A stretch of DNA of 9,346 nucleotides, taken from positions 1 through 9,346 of the forward strand of contig JBLIIR010000046.1 in the NCBI GenBank assembly GCA_047635255.1, given 5' to 3'. Of this stretch, positions 1-7,343 are shown piece by piece (positions within the stretch are counted from its first letter, which is position 1; each line of letters begins with the position of its first letter). The notes under the pieces were generated by a model. It was not told where the DNA came from. It saw only the letters and a list, made by a program, of their open reading frames with translations, and did not search any database. A program made the translations under genes and the position numbers. The DNA is from Porticoccus sp047635255. Lineage in GTDB: Bacteria > Pseudomonadota > Gammaproteobacteria > Pseudomonadales > Porticoccaceae.

Positions 1-1
1 A

Positions 2-1300
2 TCACTTCATTGGCAAATACTGATTGCGCTAGCTTTAGCGGCAGTAGTGGGCTCAATTTTAAAACAAGGGTCCGCTGATGCCCCCTCCAGTGCATTTCTG
101 GGTATTGCATACATCACAATTTTTGAATACATCGGTAATCTTTTTCTTAATGCACTAAAGATGATTATTGTCCCGCTGATCCTATCTTCCATAATTGTTG
201 GGGTAGCCGGTATGGGTGCCTCCATGAACCTTAAGTCAATTGGGATTCGCACGCTGAGCTTTTACGCAACGACCACACTGTTTGCCATACTGATTGGATT
301 AAGTTTAATTAACCTCGTATCTCCGGGCTATGTTGACGGTCAGCCTGCAGGCGAGCTTCTTGCATTAAATAATCATGATGCGGCAGCTATTGAGCAGCGG
401 ATAGAAGGTAGAGGTATAGGCGATGTAGCAGGTATTTTTACTCGAATGGTGCCACCGAATATTATAAAAGCAGCCGCAGAGGGGCAAATGCTTGGATTGA
501 TCTTCTTTGCCATTCTTTTTGGGTACTTCATGACGAAATTACCCGTTGATCTGAAGGATCCATTTTTTCGTTTCTGGAGTGCGACTTTTCAGGTAATGAT
601 GAGCATGACCGAATGGATCATGAGGTTTGCTCCTATAGGTGTTTTCGGCCTGGTCGCAGGAGTCATAGCAAAAACAGGCTTCGTTGCAGTAAGGCCTCTC
701 GCGATATTTTCCTTAACGGTATTTGTTGCGCTGTGCGCTCATGCCCTAATAGTACTGCCCTTGCTGCTCAGATTGATCGCAAAAGTAAATCCGCTGAGTA
801 TGCTCAAGGCGGTATCACCGGCGCTGCTTACTGGCTTCTCAACGGCATCTTCATCTGCAACTTTGCCAGTAACTATGAGGGCCCTTGAAAAAAATGTAGG
901 GGTCTCTAGCGGTATCTCAAGTTTTGTTTTACCGCTTGGTGCAACTGTAAACATGAATGGGACTGCTTTGTATGAGTGTGCAGCTGCAATGTTTCTTGCG
1001 CAAGCATACGGTTTGGAGTTAAGTCTTGGAATTCAATTTACAATTGTAGTTGTTGCCTTGCTAACCTCCATTGGTGTTGCAGGAGTTCCTTCTGCCTCTC
1101 TGGTGGCTATCGCTATCATCCTGGGCAGCATTGGCCTGCCAATTGAGGCAATTGGTGTCTTAATGGTCTTTGATCGATTGCTAGACATGTGTCGCACCAG
1201 CGTTAATATCTGGGGTGATATGGTATGCGCAACAATTATATCCCGTTTGTCTGGAGAGCAGACCAAAATAGATATTGGGCTCACTGGAAAAGATAGATAA
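2..1300 (+). CDS. Dicarboxylate/amino acid:cation symporter (DAACS, GltP/GltPh-like), 5' partial
   Basis: This is an inner-membrane secondary transporter that takes up acidic amino acids or C4-dicarboxylates with Na+ or H+. The reading frame is open to the left edge: the codons before the GTG at 47 read SLHWQILIALALAAVV, a typical first membrane helix of this family, so that GTG is internal and the true start lies just outside. 432 residues are visible, close to full family length. Counting from base 2, I see the serine-rich hairpin STASSSATLPVT (280-291), the helix-7 motif NMNGT (317-321), the hairpin-2 GVAGVPSAS region, and the helix-8 pattern Asp391, Asp395, Arg398, Thr399, Asn402, Asp406. 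In GltPh, the helix-8 Asp394 and Arg397 hold the amino group and side-chain carboxylate of aspartate, so retention of both suggests glutamate/aspartate as substrate (inference). The usual NMDGT has Asn in place of Asp. The stop overlaps the next start. Confidence 0.93.
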   Translation, partial: SLHWQILIALALAAVVGSILKQGSADAPSSAFLGIAYITIFEYIGNLFLNALKMIIVPLILSSIIVGVAGMGASMNLKSIGIRTLSFYATTTLFAILIGLSLINLVSPGYVDGQPAGELLALNNHDAAAIEQRIEGRGIGDVAGIFTRMVPPNIIKAAAEGQMLGLIFFAILFGYFMTKLPVDLKDPFFRFWSATFQVMMSMTEWIMRFAPIGVFGLVAGVIAKTGFVAVRPLAIFSLTVFVALCAHALIVLPLLLRLIAKVNPLSMLKAVSPALLTGFSTASSSATLPVTMRALEKNVGVSSGISSFVLPLGATVNMNGTALYECAAAMFLAQAYGLELSLGIQFTIVVVALLTSIGVAGVPSASLVAIAIILGSIGLPIEAIGVLMVFDRLLDMCRTSVNIWGDMVCATIISRLSGEQTKIDIGLTGKDR

Positions 1301-2304
1301 TGGATCCAGTCAGCCAGGGCATTCTAGGCGCATCTTTTTCACAATCAGCGGTCCAAAATAAGAAGCTGCTGGGTCTTGTGGGTCTTATTGGTTTCATGGC
1401 TGGTATGGCTCCTGATCTAGATATTTTTATACAATCCCATGAGGATCCTCTTCTTTTTTTAGAATTCCATAGACAATTTACCCATGCTCTCATTTTTATT
1501 CCTTTTGGCGGCCTGATTTGCGCATCATTATTTTTTCTTTTTTCCAAAATACGCCAATCTATTTCCTTTAAAAAAGTATGGATATTTTCAACAATTGGCT
1601 ATGGCACTCATGGGCTTCTAGATGGATGTACAAGTTACGGGACATTGCTTTTCTGGCCTTTTAGTTATGAGCGCATCAGCTGGAACAGCATCTCTATCAT
1701 TGATCCTTTATTTACTGTCCCGTTAATTATATTTGTATTTTTAAGTATTTATTTAACGAAGGTATCTTTTGCAAGATTTGCTGTTATTTGGGCTTTATTC
1801 TACCTGGCGGTCGGCTTAGTCTTGAACGATAAGGCGCTTGATATAGGTAAAGATCTAGCTGATGACAGGGGTCATCAAGTTGATCGTATTGTCGCAAAAC
1901 CTACTTTTGCTAATGTATTTTTATGGAAAGTCATCTATGAGTCGAACGGAAAATTTTATACAGACGGGGTAAGACTGATTCCAGGAAAAAAAATATTCCC
2001 GGGAACCAGTGTCAACAAACTTAACATCTCAAGAGACTTCGCATGGTTGGATAATACATCTCAACAAGCGCATGATATAAAGCGATTCAACTGGTTCAGC
2101 CAGGATTACCTGGCTGCATCACCCGAACATCCAAATCAAATTATCGATATAAGATATTCTCTGCTGCCAAATCAAATATCAGGCCTATGGGGAATAGAAC
2201 TAAACAAAAGTGCTGAGGCTAATGAGCATGTTAAATATATTAGTACTCGCAATATATCTAAGGGTAGATTCAAAGATTTATTATTAATGATTTTTGGCGA
2301 TTAA
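1300..2304 (+). CDS. YdjM-family (DUF457) inner-membrane metal-dependent hydrolase
   Basis: The 334-residue product has the family's N-terminal signature: MDxxxQ (Asp2, Gln6), PDLD (38-41), HRxxTH (His57, Arg58, His62) and THGLLD (His104, Asp108), followed by a WPF turn (119-121). These Asp and His residues presumably bind metal; the substrate is not known. Hydrophobic segments lie near 24-40, 63-82, 92-108, 136-152 and 158-176. From about 180 onward the chain is polar and looks like a soluble domain, making the protein much longer than E. coli YdjM (about 196 residues by memory), although long members with the same N-terminus are common in proteobacteria. The ATG overlaps the symporter's TAA by one base (TAATG), and only a weak GGAAAAG precedes it, so translation is probably coupled to the symporter. 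I see no LexA box before it, as expected for a downstream operon gene. A role in envelope lipid metabolism is a guess. Confidence 0.85.
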   Translation: MDPVSQGILGASFSQSAVQNKKLLGLVGLIGFMAGMAPDLDIFIQSHEDPLLFLEFHRQFTHALIFIPFGGLICASLFFLFSKIRQSISFKKVWIFSTIGYGTHGLLDGCTSYGTLLFWPFSYERISWNSISIIDPLFTVPLIIFVFLSIYLTKVSFARFAVIWALFYLAVGLVLNDKALDIGKDLADDRGHQVDRIVAKPTFANVFLWKVIYESNGKFYTDGVRLIPGKKIFPGTSVNKLNISRDFAWLDNTSQQAHDIKRFNWFSQDYLAASPEHPNQIIDIRYSLLPNQISGLWGIELNKSAEANEHVKYISTRNISKGRFKDLLLMIFGD

Positions 2305-2329
2305 AGTGTATTTTTGAGGCAAGAATGCT

Positions 2330-2358
2330 TTGAATGCACGAAGAAAATACAGTAAATT
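2330..2358 (+). promoter_or_regulatory. Candidate sigma70 promoter for tadA
   Basis: TTGAAT (2330-2335) and TAAATT (2353-2358) are 17 bases apart, each matching four of six consensus bases. Transcription would start near 2365, within the tandem repeat. This is a weak match in AT-rich DNA, and tadA could also be read through from the upstream pair. Confidence 0.3.
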
Positions 2359-2377
2359 TTTTCTAGATTTTTCTAGA
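2358..2377 (+). repeat. Perfect tandem 10-base repeat before tadA
   Basis: Two adjacent exact copies of TTTTTCTAGA occupy 2358-2367 and 2368-2377. Each contains a TCTAGA palindrome. The repeat ends 16 bases before the tadA ribosome binding site, and either copy can pair with TAGAAAAA at 2388-2395. Confidence 0.9.
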
Positions 2378-2395
2378 TATATCGAAATAGAAAAA
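2368..2395 (+). promoter_or_regulatory. Possible hairpin beside the tadA ribosome binding site
   Basis: TTTTTCTA (2368-2375) is the exact reverse complement of TAGAAAAA (2388-2395), with a 12-base loop that includes the palindrome GATATATC (2376-2383). The right arm runs into the AAGGA ribosome binding site (2394-2398) of tadA, so folding could limit ribosome access. The stem is mostly A-U and therefore weak, and regulation is only an inference. Confidence 0.3.
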
Positions 2396-2404
2396 GGATT
2401 ATAA

Positions 2405-2881
2405 GTGCAAAATAAAGAATTGAATTCTATAGATACTGAATGGATGAAAAAAGCTTTAAGTCTTGCAAAAAAAGCTTTAAGTATAGGTGAAGTTCCTGTT
2501 GGAGCATTAATAGTGAAGGATCATACAATGATTGGCAGAGGCTACAATTCACCAATCTCTTGTTGCGATCCTACGGCGCATGCTGAAATTTCAGCCCTCA
2601 GAGATGCGGCACTAAGTATAAAAAATTACAGACTATCAGGTGCGACCCTGTATGTGACAATAGAGCCCTGCACAATGTGTATTGGAGCAATAATACATGC
2701 TCGCATAGAACGATTAGTTTATGGGGCTCTTGAACCAAGAGCGGGAGCGGTTGTTAGTCACCTGAATTTGCCCATCCTGTCTCACTACAATCATAGGCTC
2801 GATGTTCAGGGCGGAATTATAGCCGAAGAGTGTGGCGCCCTAATAAGCAATTTTTTCAAAAATAAAAGATCTTTAACCTAA
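2405..2881 (+). CDS. tadA: tRNA-specific adenosine deaminase TadA
   Basis: This cytoplasmic zinc enzyme deaminates the wobble adenosine (A34) of tRNA-Arg(ACG) to inosine and is usually essential. The 158-residue protein has the full cytidine/deoxycytidylate deaminase fold signature: TAHAE with zinc ligand His59 and proton-shuttling Glu61, then EPCTMC with zinc ligands Cys89 and Cys92. The segments IGEVPVGA, NYRLSGATLYVT and ECGALISNFF also match E. coli TadA closely. The start is GTG: it lies seven bases after AAGGA (2394-2398) and keeps the family's N-terminal helix (TEWMKKALSLAKKA, aligning with HEYWMRHAL in E. coli), whereas the first ATG at 2441 would remove part of it. In E. coli tadA lies close to purL with mltF between them; here purL follows directly and no mltF is present. 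The gap on either side is about 100 bases, so tadA may be its own unit. Confidence 0.97.
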   Translation: MQNKELNSIDTEWMKKALSLAKKALSIGEVPVGALIVKDHTMIGRGYNSPISCCDPTAHAEISALRDAALSIKNYRLSGATLYVTIEPCTMCIGAIIHARIERLVYGALEPRAGAVVSHLNLPILSHYNHRLDVQGGIIAEECGALISNFFKNKRSLT

Positions 2882-2886
2882 AGTCC

Positions 2887-2916
2887 TTGAAACGTTAACT
2901 TTTGCATATTTATATA
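2887..2916 (+). promoter_or_regulatory. Candidate upstream promoter for purL
   Basis: TTGAAA (2887-2892) is followed after 18 bases by TATATA (2911-2916). If used, the transcript would begin near 2923 and carry both inverted repeats of 2926-2950 at its very 5' end. It competes with the candidate at 2937-2966, and I cannot choose between them from sequence alone. Confidence 0.3.
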
Positions 2917-2925
2917 AGGCAACAA

Positions 2926-2944
2926 TTCGTCATCCCATGACGAA
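2926..2944. repeat. Perfect inverted repeat upstream of purL (arm 8, centre 3)
   Basis: TTCGTCAT, CCC, ATGACGAA: all eight arm positions are complementary. There is no following T tract, so it is not an obvious terminator for tadA. It may be a protein-binding operator or an RNA hairpin. It overlaps the second inverted repeat at 2934-2950, so the two cannot form together in one RNA. It does not resemble the usual PurR box. Confidence 0.85.
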
Positions 2945-2950
2945 CATGGG
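2934..2950. repeat. Second, overlapping inverted repeat upstream of purL (arm 6, centre 5)
   Basis: CCCATG (2934-2939) and CATGGG (2945-2950) flank ACGAA. Adding T2933 and G2951 gives a seventh, wobble pair in RNA. Its left arm uses the centre and part of the right arm of the repeat at 2926-2944, so the two folds are alternatives. Confidence 0.8.
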
Positions 2951-2966
2951 GCATTTCCAGTACAAT
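2937..2966 (+). promoter_or_regulatory. Candidate downstream promoter for purL
   Basis: TACAAT (2961-2966) is a good -10 (five of six), with ATGACG (2937-2942, four of six) 18 bases upstream. Transcription would start near 2973, some 30 bases before purL. The -35 would then sit inside both inverted repeats, which would place them where a repressor or activator could act. Confidence 0.35.
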
Positions 2967-3004
2967 AGATACAAACCTATGATTGCTTTCGAGGCTTATC
3001 AAAA

Positions 3005-6000
3005 ATGCTTATTTTCCAAGGCTTGCCAGCGCTTTCTAAATTTCGTAATCAGAAATTACTTACATCTATACAGGATATAGAGCCCTCTGTAACTGCTCTT
3101 TATACCGAATATATTCATTTTATTGAGGTCAATAAAGCACTAACAGCCGAGGAATCCTTAATTATAGCTTCGTTACTGAAATATGGCCCTAGGACTGATG
3201 CTATTCAACCAAAAGGTGACCTCTTACTGGTCACACCTCGTCCTGGCACCATTTCTCCATGGTCAACCAAAGCTACAAATATCGCACATAACGCCGGATT
3301 ATCATCAGTTAGCCGCATAGAAAGGGGAATTGCGTACTATCTTGAAGGTAATACAAATATTACTGTTAACAAGCTTCTGCATTCTTTAATTTGTGACCGC
3401 ATGACAGAAGCGATTTTCTTGGCTATGAGTGAAGTTGAGTCTCTTTTTGTGGTCCATGATCCAGTCCAAACAATGACAATACCTGCGCTGACTGAAGGAA
3501 AAGCCGCCATGCAGAAAGCTAATGTGGATTTAGGTTTAGCTTTGGCTGACAATGAAATTGACTACTTAGTCTCTAGCTTTTTTCATCTTCAAAGAGATCC
3601 CACTGATGTAGAGCTAATGATGTTTGCGCAAGCTAACTCAGAGCACTGTCGCCATAAAATATTTAATGCCTCCTGGACTATTGACAATAAAGATGAGGAT
3701 AGTTCTCTTTTTGAAATGATCAAAAATACCTATAAGAAAAACGATGAAAATGTTCTTTCTGCCTACGATGATAATGCTGCAGTTATAGTCGGTACAGATG
3801 CTGGAAGATTTTTCCCGAATCCTACAACTAAGACTTATGAATCGTACTTTGAGCCAGTCAATATATTAATAAAAGTTGAGACTCATAATCATCCAACTGC
3901 TATATCTCCTTTTTCCGGTGCGGGCACGGGCTCCGGAGGAGAAATACGAGATGAAGGAGCTGTAGGTAGGGGATCGAAACCCAAAGCTGGGCTAACCGGA
4001 TTTACTGTCTCTAACCTTAATATTCCAGAATTTCCCCAACCCTGGGAAACACCCTATGGCAAACCTGATCGGATTTCTTCTGCTTTAGATATCATGATTG
4101 ATGGGCCTCTGGGTGGGGCGGCATTCAACAATGAGTTCGGGCGGCCCAATCTTTGCGGGTATTTTAGAGTGTTTGAAATGGACCACGAGGGTGAGCGACG
4201 CGGCTATCACAAGCCGATAATGATTGCCGGCGGTTACGGCAACATCCGAACTGAGCATGTTGAGCAGTTTGAATTCGATGCGGGATGCAAGCTTATTGTA
4301 ATTGGTGGCTCCGCCATGCTTATTGGTCTGGGGGGTGGAGCAGCCTCATCAATGTCATCCGGAGTGAGAGCTGAAGACTTAGATTTTGCTTCCGTGCAGC
4401 GTCAAAATCCAGAGATGGAGCGCCGATGTCAGGAAGTGATTGATCAATGCTGGCAACTTGGCAACTTGAATCCAATTGCGTTCATTCATGATGTGGGAGC
4501 AGGCGGTCTGTCTAATGCTTTTCCGGAGCTAGTTAAGGATGGGGGGTGCGGAGGGGAATTTGAATTAAGAAATATACCTAACGATGAATTAAGCATGTCT
4601 CCTCTTGCTATCTGGTGCAATGAAGCTCAAGAACGATATGTGATGGCAATTAGTCCTGAAAATATACCTGTATTTGAAGCAATCTGCCAACGAGAGCGAT
4701 GCCCGTATGCCATTGTTGGAGAATCAACAACAAATAAACAAATAGTGCTCTCCGATAAACATTTTGGCGGAAATCCAATTGATTTACCTATGTCGGTGTT
4801 GTTTGGCAGCCCTCCTAAGATACACAAAAACATACAATCCGTGCGATCAGTTTTAACCTCATTTGATTTCTCTGGGATCTCAATCAATGAAGCAATTGAT
4901 CGTGTGTTAAAGCATCCAACCGTTGCCAGTAAAAGCTTCTTGATTACTATAGGTGATCGAAGTGTTACTGGAACAGTAGCAAGAGATCAAATGGTTGGGC
5001 CATGGCAGGTGCCTGTTGCAGACTGCGCCGTCACTACTTCCAGTTACGATTCTTATAGCGGGGAGGCTATGGCAATGGGAGAGCGTTCGCCGCTTGCACT
5101 ATTGAATGCTCCGGCATCTGGAAGAATGGCAATTGGCGAAGCCATTACAAACATTGCTGCTTGCAATATCAAGAAAATATCAGATATTAAATTATCAGCA
5201 AACTGGATGTCTTCATCAGGACAGCCAGGAGAGGACGAAAAACTTTATCGCACTGTTGAGGCAGTAGGGATGAATTTTTGCCCCGAGTTGGGTATCACAA
5301 TTCCAGTAGGGAAAGACTCTATGTCTATGCGTACCTCATGGGAAGAAAGGGGAGAAGTCAGGGCTGTAACTTCCCCTCTATCGCTTATAATTACTGCATT
5401 TTCACCAGTCCAGGATGTAAGGAAAACTCTCACACCCCAGCTAAGAACTAACCTAGGCGACACGACACTTCTTTATATTGATTTAGGTGAAAATAAAAAT
5501 CGTATGGGTGCCTCTATACTTGCTCAGACATACAATACGCTCAGCAATGACAGTCCAGACGTAGACGATACCAAAATACTCAAGGCTTTCTTCGAAGCCA
5601 TTCAAGAGCTAAATGGCGATGGCAGCATTATTGCTTATCATGATCGATCAGATGGTGGTTTATTTGCAACTTTGGTCGAGATGTCTTTTGCAGGGCATGT
5701 TGGGATTGATATCAACTTAGACGAGCAGATGGCTAATTCACTAAATATCCTTTTTAACGAAGAACTGGGTGCTGTAATACAAATCGCCACAAAAAACGCC
5801 GAGTATGTCAAAAAATATTTCTCTAAAATAAATATTTCTGCAACTACAATTGCAAAGTTAAACAGCTCAAAAGCAATTACAATTAGTCGTGACAGTGCTC
5901 TCTTGTATAGTAAAGATCTTCTTAAGTTGCTGAGAAACTGGAGCGAGACAAGCTTCCAGGTCCAAGTAAAAAGAGACAACAGTGAGTGCGCGAAACAGGA

Positions 6001-6871
6001 GTTTGATGGGCTACTTATTCACGATCCAGGTATCAGTGTTGATTTATCCTTCGATATAAATGAAAACATCGCCAAACCCTATATCAACAGCGCTGTAAGG
6101 CCTCGCGTTGCAATACTTCGAGAGCAAGGTATAAATGGCCAAGTTGAAATGGCTGCAGCCTTCGATCGAGCCAAATTTGATTCTATTGATGTCCATATGA
6201 GCGACCTCCTGAGCGGAAGAGTAAAGCTTAATAGCTTCAAGGGTTTGGTGGCCTGTGGTGGTTTTTCTTATGGAGATGTTTTGGGAGCCGGAGAGGGATG
6301 GGCAAAAACAATCTTATTCAATGAAAAATTAAAAGAAGAATTCCAAGAATTTTTTAATCGAAATGATAGTTTTTCTTTAGGGGTTTGCAATGGCTGCCAG
6401 ATGCTATCTAATCTAAAAGAGCTGATTCCTGGGGCGGAACACTGGCCAAAGTTTGTCAGAAATACCTCTGAGCAGTTTGAAGCTAGGTTTTCACTGGTTC
6501 GCATTGAACCCAGCATATCTGTATTACTATCAGGTATGGCCGGTTCAGTCATGCCTGTAGCAGTTGCTCATGGTGAGGGCAGGGTGGAGTTTAAAAATAA
6601 CAGTGAAGCTAAAAAATACAACCCTTCAGGTGGCGTAACGCTTCGATTTATAGATAACCTTAAGCAGACAACAGAACGTTACCCCTCAAACCCAAATGGT
6701 TCATTTATGGGGATTACAGGCGTCACCAGTACTGATGGTCGAGCTAATATTATGATGCCTCACCCAGAAAGGGTATTTCGTGCAGTTACAAACTCGTGGC
6801 ATCCAAGTGAATGGAAGGAAGATGGCCCATGGTTACGGTTATTTCGTAATGCTAGAGTATTTGTTGATTAG
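3005..6871 (+). CDS. purL: Phosphoribosylformylglycinamidine synthase (FGAM synthase), large single-chain form
   Basis: It catalyses the fourth step of de novo purine synthesis in the cytoplasm: FGAR plus glutamine plus ATP gives FGAM, glutamate, ADP and phosphate. At 1288 residues it matches the E. coli length of 1295, so it is intact. Order of parts: a PurS-like N-terminal domain starting MLIFQGLPALSKFR; a linker with NSEHCRHKIFNA; the ATP-binding catalytic half with ETHNHPTAISPFSGAGTGSG and IRDEGAVGRGSKPKAG; a second related half with PVGKDSMSMR and DRSDGGL; and a C-terminal class I glutamine amidotransferase. The amidotransferase has its nucleophile Cys1128 in GVCNGCQML and the His1253/Glu1255 pair in PHPERVF, offset by seven from E. 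coli Cys1135, His1260, Glu1262. The ATG follows GAGG (2991-2994) by ten bases, and its N-terminus aligns with the family. A hairpin terminator lies 26 bases after the stop. Purine-dependent control is expected, but I see no convincing PurR box. Confidence 0.98.
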   Translation: MLIFQGLPALSKFRNQKLLTSIQDIEPSVTALYTEYIHFIEVNKALTAEESLIIASLLKYGPRTDAIQPKGDLLLVTPRPGTISPWSTKATNIAHNAGLSSVSRIERGIAYYLEGNTNITVNKLLHSLICDRMTEAIFLAMSEVESLFVVHDPVQTMTIPALTEGKAAMQKANVDLGLALADNEIDYLVSSFFHLQRDPTDVELMMFAQANSEHCRHKIFNASWTIDNKDEDSSLFEMIKNTYKKNDENVLSAYDDNAAVIVGTDAGRFFPNPTTKTYESYFEPVNILIKVETHNHPTAISPFSGAGTGSGGEIRDEGAVGRGSKPKAGLTGFTVSNLNIPEFPQPWETPYGKPDRISSALDIMIDGPLGGAAFNNEFGRPNLCGYFRVFEMDHEGERRGYHKPIMIAGGYGNIRTEHVEQFEFDAGCKLIVIGGSAMLIGLGGGAASSMSSGVRAEDLDFASVQRQNPEMERRCQEVIDQCWQLGNLNPIAFIHDVGAGGLSNAFPELVKDGGCGGEFELRNIPNDELSMSPLAIWCNEAQERYVMAISPENIPVFEAICQRERCPYAIVGESTTNKQIVLSDKHFGGNPIDLPMSVLFGSPPKIHKNIQSVRSVLTSFDFSGISINEAIDRVLKHPTVASKSFLITIGDRSVTGTVARDQMVGPWQVPVADCAVTTSSYDSYSGEAMAMGERSPLALLNAPASGRMAIGEAITNIAACNIKKISDIKLSANWMSSSGQPGEDEKLYRTVEAVGMNFCPELGITIPVGKDSMSMRTSWEERGEVRAVTSPLSLIITAFSPVQDVRKTLTPQLRTNLGDTTLLYIDLGENKNRMGASILAQTYNTLSNDSPDVDDTKILKAFFEAIQELNGDGSIIAYHDRSDGGLFATLVEMSFAGHVGIDINLDEQMANSLNILFNEELGAVIQIATKNAEYVKKYFSKINISATTIAKLNSSKAITISRDSALLYSKDLLKLLRNWSETSFQVQVKRDNSECAKQEFDGLLIHDPGISVDLSFDINENIAKPYINSAVRPRVAILREQGINGQVEMAAAFDRAKFDSIDVHMSDLLSGRVKLNSFKGLVACGGFSYGDVLGAGEGWAKTILFNEKLKEEFQEFFNRNDSFSLGVCNGCQMLSNLKELIPGAEHWPKFVRNTSEQFEARFSLVRIEPSISVLLSGMAGSVMPVAVAHGEGRVEFKNNSEAKKYNPSGGVTLRFIDNLKQTTERYPSNPNGSFMGITGVTSTDGRANIMMPHPERVFRAVTNSWHPSEWKEDGPWLRLFRNARVFVD

Positions 6872-6897
6872 CCCCATCAAAAGATTAAAATTTGATT

Positions 6898-6933
6898 AAA
6901 ACCCCCAGTAGCTAATTGGCTGCTGGGGGTTTT
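6898..6933. terminator. Bidirectional intrinsic terminator between purL and the cytochrome c gene
   Basis: Arms 6898-6912 and 6919-6933 form a 15-pair stem with one G-U wobble around the loop TAATTG. The core is CCCCCAG against CTGGGGG, and the outer pairs are AAAA and TTTT, so each strand has a T tract after the GC-rich stem. It lies 26 bases beyond the purL stop and 17 bases beyond the stop of the convergent cytochrome gene, and so serves both. Confidence 0.92.
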
Positions 6934-6950
6934 CACTAACACTGACTTAA

Positions 6951-7247
6951 TCAAAGTCCAGAATAATAAGCTGCTAGATTGTCAGCATCTTCATCAGACA
7001 GCGTTTTAACCATATTATTCATCATCGCATTTATTCGCTTTCCGTCTCTGAAATGCTTTATTTGCGCTGCTAGATAGCCAGCTTTTTGGCCTGCTAAATT
7101 TGGCCACATGGGATTTGCGCTAATTCCATCGGCGCCATGGCAGCCGGCGCAAACCATTGCTTTTTCTTTTCCAGCAGCAGCATCTCCAGCAAAAGCTGGG
7201 GATGCTGCTATAACTAAAATAATTGCTAAACCTAAAAATTTTTTCAT
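6951..7247 (-). CDS. Small periplasmic class I cytochrome c (c553/c5-like)
   Basis: The 98-residue precursor begins with a Sec signal peptide (KK, a hydrophobic core, then AFA before GDA, cleavage near residue 20-21). The mature part of about 78 residues has one heme-binding CAGCH site (Cys33, Cys36, His37), the NLAGQKAGYLAAQIKHFRDGKR stretch seen in cytochrome c553/c4-like domains (48-71), and a Met-rich segment INAMMNNMVKTLSDED in which Met75, Met76 or Met79 should be the second iron ligand. It is likely a soluble electron carrier in the periplasm, perhaps donating to a terminal oxidase (inference). The ATG has GGAG (complement of 7254-7257) six bases upstream. It converges on purL and shares a terminator with it. 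The exact redox partner cannot be read from sequence. Confidence 0.93.
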   Translation of the reverse strand: MKKFLGLAIILVIAASPAFAGDAAAGKEKAMVCAGCHGADGISANPMWPNLAGQKAGYLAAQIKHFRDGKRINAMMNNMVKTLSDEDADNLAAYYSGL

Positions 7248-7283
7248 TTAAAACTCCAAATTATAAAAAGTTACGGCCTAAAA

Positions 7284-7312
7284 AATTTAGACGCCATTTC
7301 TACGCACAGCAA
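7284..7312 (-). promoter_or_regulatory. Candidate promoter for the cytochrome c gene
   Basis: On the minus strand TTGCTG (complement of 7307-7312) is followed after 17 bases by TAAATT (complement of 7284-7289). A perfect TATAAT lies nearer the gene (complement of 7260-7265), but initiation from it would begin at or inside the ribosome binding site, so the upstream pair is preferred. Both are weak calls in AT-rich DNA. Confidence 0.3.
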
Positions 7313-7340
7313 AAAACAAGTACAATAATTCTTAACCTGT
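7311..7340 (-). terminator. Weak candidate terminator after ctaA
   Basis: On the minus strand ACAGGT and ACTTGT (complements of 7335-7340 and 7316-7321) can form a six-pair stem with one G-U, a 13-base loop and a T tract (complement of 7311-7315), just three bases after the ctaA stop. The stem is short and the loop long, so read-through into the cytochrome c gene is possible. Confidence 0.3.
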
Positions 7341-7343
7341 AGT

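Noticed and set aside
47..49. GTG at 47 as the true start of the symporter.
   Set aside because: The codons before it are in frame to the window edge and encode the first part of a conserved membrane helix.
2885..2900. Possible PurR box around GAAACGTTAAC upstream of purL.
   Set aside because: Only the central A-A-N-C-G-T-T part and two outer bases fit; the G-C pair and third T of the conserved core are missing.
2937..3080. Small open frame of 47 codons overlapping the start of purL in another frame, as a possible leader peptide.
   Set aside because: No ribosome binding site precedes its ATG codons, there is no run of regulatory codons, and its second half is just the shifted purL sequence.
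7260..7265. Perfect TATAAT (minus strand) as the cytochrome c -10.
   Set aside because: Transcription would begin at or within the Shine-Dalgarno sequence, leaving almost no leader, although a good ribosome binding site is present.
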